The translations under genes were made by a program, and so were the position numbers. The notes beneath the pieces were generated by a model, which worked only from the letters and a program-made list of their open reading frames with translations, was not told the origin of the DNA and made no database searches. Source: Parasedimentitalea marina (GTDB lineage Bacteria > Pseudomonadota > Alphaproteobacteria > Rhodobacterales > Rhodobacteraceae). From it: 64,000 nt of DNA. Below, piece by piece: positions 1 through 6,863 of the stretch (position 1 is the stretch's first letter; every line of letters begins with the position of its first letter). The DNA lies in NCBI RefSeq assembly GCF_004006175.1, contig NZ_CP033219.1, forward strand, positions 1,116,001 to 1,180,000. Direction: 5' to 3'.

Positions 1-410
1 TCCAACGCATAGAACCCGCGTGCCGCGATCGAGTAGCTGGCAAACTCTGAGGGCAGGTCCAGTGACGGTGCGGGCTTGGTGATGATCTGGGACAGTACCT
101 TGGGGATCTTGCTGCGGCTGTCTGGCCAGAAGGCCAGTGCAAAGGCGCGGTTGTCGGTCTCGGTGGGGCCGAAACGAAGGTGGCTGACCGAGATCCAGGC
201 ATCAAAGGCAACCCCATAGGCGTCACGCAATTGGGCTGAACCGGGCTGGCAGTCGGTCTGCGCGACCTGCGACAATTGGTGGGCACTGCTGGCAAGGGTT
301 GTCATGCCGGGCAGTATCTGCTGGTCCAGGATATCGTCCACCATATCTGCGCGGGCGCAGAGTGACGACAGGCTGAGGCCAACAGCAAGGGTGAGGACTG
401 TGACGCGCAT
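1..410 (-). CDS. imelysin family protein, second copy (C-terminus cut off)
   Basis: The minus-strand reading frame starts at an ATG (410-408) and is still open at base 1, so only about 136 N-terminal residues are visible. They begin with a signal peptide (hydrophobic stretch ending near LCARA). A segment with GPTETDNRAFALAFWP follows, which I recognise as typical of imelysin/IrpA-type periplasmic proteins (peptidase M75 fold, thought to act in iron uptake). The GxHxxE motif would lie outside the window. It starts 3 bases after the stop of the di-haem oxidoreductase, so the two are probably one operon. In related bacteria an imelysin-oxidoreductase-imelysin arrangement is common, and a full-length imelysin lies at 4509-5780. 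Confidence 0.85.
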   Translation of the reverse strand, partial: MRVTVLTLAVGLSLSSLCARADMVDDILDQQILPGMTTLASSAHQLSQVAQTDCQPGSAQLRDAYGVAFDAWISVSHLRFGPTETDNRAFALAFWPDSRSKIPKVLSQIITKPAPSLDLPSEFASYSIAARGFYAL

Positions 411-413
411 GAT

Positions 414-2006
414 TTAGAGACTTTCCAGAAAGCGAATAAGGGCAGCGCGGTCTTCGGGGGCGAGTTGCACAACGGTGTCGCGTGCGACCTGTGCCTCGCC
501 CCCATGCCAAAGCACCGCCTCGAGCAGGGTGCGGGCGCGGCCGTCGTGCAGAAAGCCGGCCTGCTCCGAAACCTGCTGAGTGAGGCCAACACCCCAAAGC
601 GGCGGCGTGCGCCATTCACGCCCTGTGGCACGCCCCTCGGGGCGGTTGTCGGCCAGATCCTCACCCATGTCATGCAGCAACAGATCCGAGTAGGGCCAGA
701 TCAGCTGAAAACTGTGTTCGGGGCGGTCGGTCAGGCGGGCGGTAACAAATTTAGGTGTGTGGCAGCTGGTGCAGCCGGTGTCATAGAACACTTGTTTGCC
801 GCGCAGAACCTGTGGATCGTCGCGATCACGCCGGGCAGGGACGCCGAGATTGCGGCTGTAGAAAGTCACCAGATCCATGTTGGGCTGGTCGATTTCGGTA
901 TCGCGGGCATCTTCGTCACCGTGGGGTGCCGCGCGGCAGTCTGTTTGCGCCTCGGTGCATTCGCCCCATGGGTCTGGAAACAGCGGGGTTGAAATGCCGA
1001 TATCGCCGGAAAAAGCGCCGGCGGATTGCTGGTGCACCGTGGGTTGGCCCGATTTCAGGCCAAAGCGGCCCAGCATGACCTGATCATACTCAGCCGACCA
1101 GGTCAGATTGGGGCGCCCGGAAATGCCGTCACCATTGGCGTCGTCTTCATCGGCTTGGGCCAGAATGTCCTCAACAGGAATGGCCTCGAGTAAACCCAGG
1201 CCGATCATCGGCGGGGCCACTCTTGGCGACAACATGGCATCAGCATGCAATGGTCCATAGCCCAGGTTGAGAGCCTGATAGCTGGGCGCGCGCAGTGTCG
1301 CGACCTCGCCACCGGACAGGGAGACTTCGACATCCTTATAGGTGACCGAGAACTGATATTCCGGCGCCATGCCCGGTGGCGAGAAGTCCTGTAATTGGGT
1401 GCCGTAGTTGGGATCTGGAGCCATGCCGATGTAGTCGTGCACCGCAGCCATTTCAGCAGGTGTATCACCGGGAATGGAGATGCGCAGGAACATCGAGACG
1501 GCGCTGTCATCGGCGCCTTGCGGGATATGGCCGCGACCATCTTTGATGTGGCAGCGCTGGCAGGACCGGGCGTTATACAGCGGGCCTAAGCCATCAGAGG
1601 CAAGGGTGGAAGCCGGCGAAAAGACCCAGATTTTCTTGAACAACCCGTTGCCGAGTTTGAACTCCAGCTCTTGTTCAAAGCTGATATTGGCCGAGTGCTG
1701 GGAAAAGGCCTCGTCATCGATGCGGGCGCGTACAGTGGCGGCGCCTGCCTGATTTTGTTCGAATTGCTCTGCTGCATCAAATGAAACAGCCGGTGCAGTC
1801 ACGGATGTGATCCGGGTCTGTTCGGTATCGGTGCGCGGAGTGATGTTGAGGTGGGGGTCACTCAATTGCAGGGCATTCAGGTCCAGTGCCTGAACGGGGG
1901 TGGTCGCTGCAAGGGCGGCAACCGTTGTTGCCTTAATCTGCGTCTTCCAATTTGGTCGCGTTGAGTTGAACAAAGTTTTCAGCACCAATTCTGTCGTGTA
2001 ATTCAA
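414..2006 (-). CDS. di-haem oxidoreductase family protein (DUF1111, thiol oxidoreductase)
   Basis: About 530 residues with two c-type haem sites, CQRCH near residue 149 and CTSCH near residue 410. This is the layout of the COG3488/DUF1111 di-haem family related to cytochrome c peroxidase and MauG. It is presumably periplasmic: a hydrophobic stretch ending VQA precedes the mature protein. The family often sits with imelysins and is linked by context to iron acquisition; the redox substrate is unknown. The start is uncertain. The first ATG lies 74 bases inside bfr, and a TTG at about residue 11 would give a more ordinary signal peptide. No canonical start exists after the bfr stop and before the signal sequence, so the overlap with bfr seems real and suggests translational coupling. 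Confidence 0.85.
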   Translation of the reverse strand: MNYTTELVLKTLFNSTRPNWKTQIKATTVAALAATTPVQALDLNALQLSDPHLNITPRTDTEQTRITSVTAPAVSFDAAEQFEQNQAGAATVRARIDDEAFSQHSANISFEQELEFKLGNGLFKKIWVFSPASTLASDGLGPLYNARSCQRCHIKDGRGHIPQGADDSAVSMFLRISIPGDTPAEMAAVHDYIGMAPDPNYGTQLQDFSPPGMAPEYQFSVTYKDVEVSLSGGEVATLRAPSYQALNLGYGPLHADAMLSPRVAPPMIGLGLLEAIPVEDILAQADEDDANGDGISGRPNLTWSAEYDQVMLGRFGLKSGQPTVHQQSAGAFSGDIGISTPLFPDPWGECTEAQTDCRAAPHGDEDARDTEIDQPNMDLVTFYSRNLGVPARRDRDDPQVLRGKQVFYDTGCTSCHTPKFVTARLTDRPEHSFQLIWPYSDLLLHDMGEDLADNRPEGRATGREWRTPPLWGVGLTQQVSEQAGFLHDGRARTLLEAVLWHGGEAQVARDTVVQLAPEDRAALIRFLESL

Positions 2007-2391
2007 GGTGTATTTCGAGGAAGTCGATATGACCCTCTTCGTCTTTCATCACGGTTTCGAACAATCCCATCGAGACATCATCACCAGCCTCTTTGCAGAC
2101 ATCGCGAGCTTCTTTGTTCAGCTCGCATTCGAGGCCTTCTTTTGGTGTTTGTCCGATCTTCAATGGGTCTAGCTTTTGGAGGTTTGGGTGACCTTCCAGA
2201 AATATGATCCTTTCAATCAGTTTGTCCGCGTGCTCCATCTCTTCGATGCTTTCTTCGCGGCTTCTCTTGGCCATGCTGCCCTGGCCCCAGTCGTCTCGCA
2301 GCCTGTAATGCAGCCAATACCGGCTTACGGCGGTCAGTTCATGGCGCAGTGCTTTGTTCAGATAGTCGAGTACCTTGGCGTCGCCCTTCAT
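1933..2391 (-). CDS. bfr: bacterioferritin
   Basis: A 152-residue ferritin-like protein that stores iron in the cytoplasm as a 24-subunit shell. It has the Bfr signature, with a start of the type DAKVLDYLNKAL, E-rich helix B (SIEEMEHADKLIERI) carrying ferroxidase ligands and the haem-ligand Met, and a conserved second EExH-type segment (KDEEGHIDFLE). I chose the second of two adjacent ATGs (2394 or 2391), because the longer upstream reading is out-of-frame bfd sequence. The 5' end overlaps the bfd 3' end by about 50 bases and the 3' end overlaps the di-haem oxidoreductase. The bfd-bfr pair is a standard storage/release unit. Confidence 0.93.
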   Translation of the reverse strand: MKGDAKVLDYLNKALRHELTAVSRYWLHYRLRDDWGQGSMAKRSREESIEEMEHADKLIERIIFLEGHPNLQKLDPLKIGQTPKEGLECELNKEARDVCKEAGDDVSMGLFETVMKDEEGHIDFLEIHLELHDRIGAENFVQLNATKLEDAD

Positions 2392-2632
2392 CATCACTCT
2401 CATTGGATAACCCGCTGCGCAGATTTGCCAGCTGAGCAGGTACCCTGAGGTTAGTCTTGGCGCGCATTGTGCCGAGGAAGAGCGGCCTACATCCGCCATC
2501 ATCCGCTGTTTTGCCAAAGGGGTGGTGGACCTTTCCAGGGGTGATGATGGCGTCGGGATCCGCGCTGCGCATCCAATCCACCGCAGCGTGAATATCGTGA
2601 TCTGAGATCCGAGTGCAGTGGCAAACGATCAT
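2339..2632 (-). CDS. bfd: bacterioferritin-associated ferredoxin-like protein with a missing Cys ligand
   Basis: A 97-residue protein starting MIVCHCTRISDHDI, typical of Bfd, the small [2Fe-2S] protein that reduces Bfr to release iron. Bfd normally binds its cluster with CxC near the N-terminus and CxxC about 35 residues later. Here CHC is intact, but the second motif reads DGGC (codons GAT GGC GGA TGT), so one expected Cys is Asp. The C-terminal tail runs about 50 bases into bfr, longer than the minimal family. The gene lies directly upstream of bfr on the same strand, with a palindromic operator candidate in front. The identity is sure; whether it still binds a normal cluster is not. Confidence 0.85.
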   Translation of the reverse strand: MIVCHCTRISDHDIHAAVDWMRSADPDAIITPGKVHHPFGKTADDGGCRPLFLGTMRAKTNLRVPAQLANLRSGLSNESDDEGRRQGTRLSEQSTAP

Positions 2633-2673
2633 TGTTCTAGTCCTGCCGAATGAGTGTCGTGCATCATTTGATT

Positions 2674-2704
2674 TTGTATTCCGACAAAAATACTCGGAAT
2701 ACAA
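2674..2704 (-). promoter_or_regulatory. perfect 11-bp inverted repeat upstream of bfd
   Basis: Arms TTGTATTCCGA (2674-2684) and TCGGAATACAA (2694-2704) are exact reverse complements around a 9-base spacer, 42 bases before the bfd start. This is the expected place for an operator of the bfd-bfr operon. It does not match the Irr (ICE) or RirA (TGA-N9-TCA) consensus as I know them, so the regulator is open. Confidence 0.55.
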
Positions 2705-2768
2705 GTATTATTCTTAGTTATATTGTCAGGATTGTCGGCGGGAAAATTTCTAAAATGTGTAAGTCTGC

Positions 2769-2942
2769 CTAAATATGTCTTGGTGGATCGGGTTTTAGGT
2801 CGTAACCCGCTAGCGCAATTGTTTCGCTCTTACACTCACCTGTTCCTCCAATGCCGCCATCCGGCTGGCGATCTGGGCAAGGGGAGACGCTGGCGCATGC
2901 GGCAAGCCCAAGAAGCAATATAAGCACAAAAACAGTTCTCAT
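2769..2942 (-). CDS. tiny lipoprotein coupled to DUF6502 gene
   Basis: A 57-residue protein starting MRTVFVLILLLGLAACAS. It has a hydrophobic signal and a clear lipobox (LAAC, Cys16), followed by a short mature part of about 40 residues with two further Cys and no recognisable domain. Its ATG overlaps the stop of the upstream DUF6502 gene as ATGA, which supports it being a real, co-translated gene. I do not recognise the family. The mature peptide would be anchored to a membrane at the periplasmic side. Confidence 0.7.
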   Translation of the reverse strand: MRTVFVLILLLGLAACASVSPCPDRQPDGGIGGTGECKSETIALAGYDLKPDPPRHI

Positions 2943-3664
2943 TCTTCAACCTCTAACCTGAAATAACCACCCCCGCGGAAGCGAGCAGGTCCATTTTCAT
3001 TCTCTTGAAATTCAAGCGCACGGGCATTCAATTCTCGCAAAACCGGTCCCATTCGTATGCGCCATAACTCCTCGAGCTCTTTGACGGCTTCGACACTTAG
3101 TCCGTTGTAGTGGACGGCCAAATCATAGGCGGGTGTGTCCCCCAGAACATTTCCAACAGCAGTTGCAAGGTGATCGCCGATATTTTCCCCCAGGTAGCGA
3201 ATTTGTTCATCTGAACCTTCGAGAGGTACGTGGGCTTTTTTTAGCAAATTTACTTCACCGGCGTAGACCGACACGGTTCCCGCTGCGATCAGGGCGTCTA
3301 GCATTGATCTTGGGTGAACATCTTTGCGTATTGATCTGGCGAGGGCGTCAAAAGACGCATCCGGGCCGTGTTGTGGGAGCGGTGCGCCATCGAATTGAGC
3401 AAGCCAACGCGCCACCAAGCGTGGTAGTTGGTCTGGTGTTTTTGGTTCCGCAGAGACTTGAGATTCTAGCAGGCGTGTCACATCCCGTCGCTGAAGCCCT
3501 GTCATCATGCTGAGCTTGCTGACATTGGCATCTGGTCCGGCCAGATCTCTGGCAACATCAATGTACGATCGACGTAGACTCTCTGCCACCTCGGCAAAGC
3601 GCAACCCCTTGGCAATCGCAAGGCGGGCAACTGGGCGGAACAAGCGATCAAGAATATTCTCCAT
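2939..3664 (-). CDS. DUF6502 family protein, probable HTH regulator
   Basis: A 241-residue protein matching the DUF6502 family: an N-terminal region (MENILDRLFRPVARLAIAKG) followed by a helix-turn-helix-like stretch (FAEVAESLRRSY... KLSMMTGLQRRDVTRLLE) at roughly residues 20-75. The C-terminal 150 residues have no known function. I chose the ATG at 3664 because homology-like sequence starts there; a longer reading from 3715 exists but begins inside the shared divergent promoter. It is divergent from a lipoprotein gene (3746) and coupled to a 57-residue lipoprotein. Repeated ATTGCACATTT motifs between the divergent starts suggest autoregulation (inference). Confidence 0.8.
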   Translation of the reverse strand: MENILDRLFRPVARLAIAKGLRFAEVAESLRRSYIDVARDLAGPDANVSKLSMMTGLQRRDVTRLLESQVSAEPKTPDQLPRLVARWLAQFDGAPLPQHGPDASFDALARSIRKDVHPRSMLDALIAAGTVSVYAGEVNLLKKAHVPLEGSDEQIRYLGENIGDHLATAVGNVLGDTPAYDLAVHYNGLSVEAVKELEELWRIRMGPVLRELNARALEFQENENGPARFRGGGYFRLEVEE

Positions 3665-3737
3665 AAATGTGTTGATTGCACATTTTTTGTAGACGGGAAA
3701 GTCCAAATGTGACATGTGCACATTGCACATTTATCGG
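3662..3737. promoter_or_regulatory. repeat-rich divergent operator region
   Basis: Between the divergent DUF6502 and lipoprotein genes lie an 11-bp direct repeat ATTGCACATTT (3675-3685 and 3722-3732), a 10-bp palindrome ATGTGCACAT (3714-3723), and an inverted pair CATAAATGTG (3662-3671) and CACATTTATC (3728-3737, 9 of 10 matching). The core GCACATTT/AAATGTGC is thus present several times in both orientations. This is the pattern of a multi-site operator, probably for the adjacent HTH protein. Confidence 0.55.
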
Positions 3738-3745
3738 AGATCACT

Positions 3746-4351
3746 ATGTTACGGACAATAATACTAACAACAGCACTGTTTATTGCTGCCTGTTCACCAG
3801 AGGTTCAAAGTACCTCGGGGCGTGCCTATCTTGCGGAAAGTGGCATTGTCGATCCGGAGGTGGCAAAATTTGCTGCATATGAGCCGGATCTGAGTTTCCC
3901 AGCTCGAACGGGGGTGGTTCGCTTGGTCTATGGAGATCTGACAAACATGCCCGATAACGAGAGGGCCTTGTACACTGAAGGCTTAACTGACGCGCTTGGT
4001 AGCGTTGTGCATCTTGGACCTTTAGAGGCAAATATGTTGGAGATCCGACGCTACGGGATGAACCAATTGAAAATCCGTCAGCTAGCGGCGTCCCGTCATT
4101 TGGACTACGTGTTGGTGGTATCTTATGATCCAGGGAGCAACACCGCCGAGGCGCTTTTTTTGGATGTAGGAAATGGATATCCCTACGCCAGTATCGAGAC
4201 GGTAGTGCCAGGGCGTGGCAAGAGGAATTTCTGGGGCGGGGAGGTTGGAAAACCAAATCGCTTGAACAGAGCGACGCTCAAGTTGGCCAAGCATTTGAAA
4301 CCGAAACTTGAAACCATGGTGGAAGAACTTGTGAAGCAGGCTAGCACGTGA
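3746..4351 (+). CDS. lipoprotein of unknown function
   Basis: A 201-residue protein with a lipoprotein signal (MLRTIILTTALFIAACSPE, lipobox IAAC with Cys17). The start at 3746 follows a good ribosome site (GGAGA) and gives a compact signal peptide; the longer reading from 3716 does not. The mature part has an alpha/beta character with a segment suggesting a nucleation or transport-associated fold (ARTGVVRLVYGDLT, then LDYVLVVSYDPG), but I do not recognise a named family. It is divergent from the DUF6502 regulator and ends at a hairpin at 4386-4413. Confidence 0.75.
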   Translation: MLRTIILTTALFIAACSPEVQSTSGRAYLAESGIVDPEVAKFAAYEPDLSFPARTGVVRLVYGDLTNMPDNERALYTEGLTDALGSVVHLGPLEANMLEIRRYGMNQLKIRQLAASRHLDYVLVVSYDPGSNTAEALFLDVGNGYPYASIETVVPGRGKRNFWGGEVGKPNRLNRATLKLAKHLKPKLETMVEELVKQAST

Positions 4352-4385
4352 GCACAGTAGTGGGCGCAGACTATGCAAATTGATA

Positions 4386-4413
4386 AGGGTCGCGAGAGAT
4401 ATCGCGACCCTTT
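4386..4413 (+). terminator. stem-loop after lipoprotein gene
   Basis: An 11-bp perfect stem AAGGGTCGCGA/TCGCGACCCTT with a 6-base loop lies 35 bases after the stop at 4351. There is no strong T run directly after it, so it may act as a bidirectional or weak terminator. Confidence 0.6.
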
Positions 4414-4473
4414 GAGGCTGTTCGGAAAAGTCTTTTTTGTGGGAAAATCCATTGGTTATTGAACAGCCCCATA

Positions 4474-4495
4474 GACCTGCCCGGAAAAGCAGGTC
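4474..4495 (-). terminator. possible stem-loop after imelysin gene
   Basis: GACCTGC and GCAGGTC form a 7-bp stem with an 8-base loop, 14 bases beyond the imelysin stop on the minus strand. No T tract follows, so this is a weak candidate. Confidence 0.3.
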
Positions 4496-4508
4496 CATCC
4501 TGGGAGGC

Positions 4509-5780
4509 TTAGTTGAAAACCGCCGATGGGTTGTCCAGCGAGTCGGAGCCTTCGAACTCGATACCGTCCAGTTTCAAAGTGGAGACAACACGTTCGATTG
4601 ACTTGGTTTGGTCAACCAAACCGTTGATGCCATCCATGATCAGCGCTTGGCCTTTGGCGTTGCCTTGCTCCAGCATCTGATCGTACGAGAAGCCACCATC
4701 AGCCGCAGCTTTCATGGCGCCCAAAGCGTCCATGGTGGTGGTGAGCTTGGTGCGCATTTCGGCGTCCAGGTCCTTGTTTACAGCCATAACCAGATCGGAC
4801 AGCGATGCACCCGAGACAACCTCGCCGTTCACGCGGGTGTATTCGCCCAAGTAAACGTTCTGCACCCCTTTGCCGTCATAGTAGTGGCTGTTGTGGGTGT
4901 TGTCCGAGAAGCAATCATGCTCTTCTTCGGGGTCGTTCAGCATCAGGCCCAGACGCATACGCTCACCCGCTTGTTCGCCATAAGACAGCGAGCCCATGCC
5001 GGTCAGCATGGCCGAAATGCCAGCATTTTCGTCTGCCAGCAGAATGGTGCGGGCTTGACCATCGATAGCCCACTGGGCGGCGATCCAATCCAGATCAGAA
5101 ATCAGCAGCTCGGTTGCCGCCTTCAGATAAGCGCCACGACGGTCACAGTTGCCGTTGGTGCAGTCAGCGCCGATGGCATAGTCGGTGAAGGGGCGGTTGC
5201 CCGCGCCGTGGTTGGTGCCGTTCAGGTCTTGGCCCCAAAGCAGGAATTCGATGGCGTGGTATCCGGTTGCGACGTTGGCCTCGACACCGTCAGCCTCGTG
5301 CAGTTCACTTTCGAGCAGGGCTGGAGTGATGTCGGAGGCGTCGATGGTTTTGCCGGACAGTTCAAACGAGGGGTTGGCCACGACGTTCAGAACCGCCAGG
5401 GCGTTTTCGTCCGATGGTCCGCCATATGAGGTGCTGACATAATCGATCAGGCCTTCATCCAGCGGCCAGGCGTTTACTTTGCCTTCCCAGTCATCAACGA
5501 TGGCATTGCCAAAGCGGAACACTTCGGACTGCTGATATGGCACGCGCGCGGCCAGCCATGCGGAGCGGGCCGCGTCCAGGGTTTCGGCTGAAGGAGAGGC
5601 CAGCAGGGTCTCGACGGCGGATTGCAGGTCCATGGCCGTGGTCAGGCTGTCCTGGTATTTGGCTTCAGCGATATTGGAGTAATTGGTCAGTACTGCGGCT
5701 GTGTCGGCGGCGATAACAGACGTGGATCCGGCAGCCAAAACCGTCAAGGCAGTGCCGGCAAGTGTCAGTGTTTTCATCAA
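4509..5780 (-). CDS. imelysin family iron-regulated protein
   Basis: A full-length 423-residue imelysin. An N-terminal signal peptide (ending VIAA) exports it. The family signature GxHxxE is present as GYHAIE at residues 173-178, along with the typical segment SEVFRFGNAIVDDWEGKVN. Imelysins (IrpA, ICMP) are periplasmic or outer-surface proteins of the M75 fold; peptidase activity is doubtful and a role in iron uptake is the accepted view. It lies downstream of hemP and a Cys-rich unknown gene on the same strand, so iron control through the boxes at 6677-6721 is likely. A second imelysin is cut by the left window edge. Two ATGs are adjacent at the start; either could be used. Confidence 0.93.
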   Translation of the reverse strand: MMKTLTLAGTALTVLAAGSTSVIAADTAAVLTNYSNIAEAKYQDSLTTAMDLQSAVETLLASPSAETLDAARSAWLAARVPYQQSEVFRFGNAIVDDWEGKVNAWPLDEGLIDYVSTSYGGPSDENALAVLNVVANPSFELSGKTIDASDITPALLESELHEADGVEANVATGYHAIEFLLWGQDLNGTNHGAGNRPFTDYAIGADCTNGNCDRRGAYLKAATELLISDLDWIAAQWAIDGQARTILLADENAGISAMLTGMGSLSYGEQAGERMRLGLMLNDPEEEHDCFSDNTHNSHYYDGKGVQNVYLGEYTRVNGEVVSGASLSDLVMAVNKDLDAEMRTKLTTTMDALGAMKAAADGGFSYDQMLEQGNAKGQALIMDGINGLVDQTKSIERVVSTLKLDGIEFEGSDSLDNPSAVFN

Positions 5781-5804
5781 AATGAGTCCTTGGTGGGTGC
5801 TGCA

Positions 5805-6281
5805 TTAGTGCAGTGTGTTTAAAACGGGGCTCTGGACCGCGCTGGGCGGCACTGAGGTGGTCATCTGCCGAAGCAAATGGCCAAATTGCGATGCCAGCGG
5901 CAGCAATTCGCGTGCTCTGGACGGGCGCACGATCAGCGAGGCAAACATCAGAGTGTCCTCGATCTGGCCATCCGCGGCGGCGGCGATCATATTGGCGAAA
6001 CAGTTTTCATCCGCACCCAGGCAGGAACAGGTCATGCCGTGACGGACCAGCGGGCGGCGCCCGTGTTGAACGCAGAGCATGCAAAGTTTGCCAAAGGTTT
6101 CGATGGCGATGTCTGAAAGATCTGGTCCCAACGCCTTGGTCACATCATCACGCATTTCCAGACGGGTTTCGGGAGTGGTAAACCACTGACGCAGGTGACG
6201 CACAGCGGTCGCTTCAACGGAGGTCAGTTCGGAGAGAACGCCAACGGTGGCGCCTCCACGGGCCTGTGTAACTTGGTTCAT
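5805..6281 (-). CDS. Cys-rich protein of unknown function in haem/iron operon
   Basis: A 158-residue soluble protein with no signal peptide. The central part holds a striking ligand-like set: C67, C70, H73, H81, C85, C87, C94 (CMLCVQH, then CSCLGADENC). This could bind a metal or Fe-S cluster (inference). I do not recognise the family. Its ATG overlaps the hemP stop as ATGA, and the imelysin gene starts 24 bases after its stop, so it is the middle gene of a hemP-unknown-imelysin operon. That context suggests a role in iron or haem use or sensing. Confidence 0.75.
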   Translation of the reverse strand: MNQVTQARGGATVGVLSELTSVEATAVRHLRQWFTTPETRLEMRDDVTKALGPDLSDIAIETFGKLCMLCVQHGRRPLVRHGMTCSCLGADENCFANMIAAAADGQIEDTLMFASLIVRPSRARELLPLASQFGHLLRQMTTSVPPSAVQSPVLNTLH

Positions 6282-6442
6282 TTCGTCAGGATCAGTTTTC
6301 CGGCGCGGGTGATGCGCAGGCAGTAGATCTGGCCGTTCAACAGAATCCGGGCCTGGATGCCACCGCGTGTCAGATCCTCGGCGTGGTACGTTGGGAATAC
6401 TTCGGTAGTGGGAGCCGCCACTTCGGATACGTGCATATTCAT
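6278..6442 (-). CDS. hemP: haemin uptake protein HemP
   Basis: A 54-residue protein ending NGQIYCLRITRAGKLILTK, which matches the conserved HemP C-terminus (LR.T..GKLILTK). HemP is a small cytoplasmic protein needed for expression of haem uptake genes in several proteobacteria. I chose the ATG at 6442 (MNMHVSEV); a longer reading from 6493 has no homology-like sequence. The stop overlaps the next gene as ATGA. The promoter about 240 bases upstream carries two TGA-N9-TCA boxes, pointing to iron repression. No haem receptor or transporter gene lies in the window. Confidence 0.88.
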   Translation of the reverse strand: MNMHVSEVAAPTTEVFPTYHAEDLTRGGIQARILLNGQIYCLRITRAGKLILTK

Positions 6443-6676
6443 GTTGGTCGCCCTGTGTTGAGATCGGCCCGGTCCTGGATCCAGTCCAGACAAAAGCCAG
6501 ACAGGGTTTCCGGCTCAGTTAAAACCAACGTCCAAAGCGGATCTTGCATGGGCTGGATCGGCGCTGATGGCTGGGGTTTCTGCCCGGAAAAAATACTGTG
6601 CGGCATGGTACGATCTAATGTGTTTGTTGCTGTGTGGGCTGACCTGAAAATACACAGGCTGGCTGGATTGGGACTA

Positions 6677-6721
6677 ACCTGATTTATTTACTCAGGTATG
6701 TCAACCTGAGTTTTTTACTCA
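6677..6721 (-). promoter_or_regulatory. two Iron-Rhodo boxes flanking a -35 element
   Basis: Two copies of TGA-N9-TCA occur at 6680-6694 and 6707-6721. The first extends to ACCTGA/TCAGGT and the second to CTGAGT/ACTCAG, so each is a clear dyad. This is the known Iron-Rhodo (RirA-type) consensus of alphaproteobacteria. Between them on the minus strand is TTGACA (6704-6699), a perfect -35 hexamer; the -10 is not obvious. The site would control the hemP operon about 240 bases downstream. Confidence 0.7.
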
Positions 6722-6803
6722 GATATAAACTTCTTAAAAAATTCCATGGCACTCGCGTGCAACGGCGGGTTTGCCGTCCCGCAGTTACGGATTGATTGGA
6801 CAC

Positions 6804-6834
6804 AAAAAAACGCGCCCAAATAGGGGCGCGTTTG
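6804..6834 (-). terminator. rho-independent terminator of metG
   Basis: On the minus strand, CGCGCCC, a short AT-rich loop and GGGCGCG are followed by seven T residues, starting 30 bases after the metG stop. This is a standard intrinsic terminator. Confidence 0.88.
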
Positions 6835-6863
6835 CGTAGTCATGGTGGGATGGGCGATGCCGT

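Noticed and set aside
465..992. 175-residue plus-strand open frame
   Set aside because: It is antisense to the di-haem oxidoreductase, which has two c-haem motifs.
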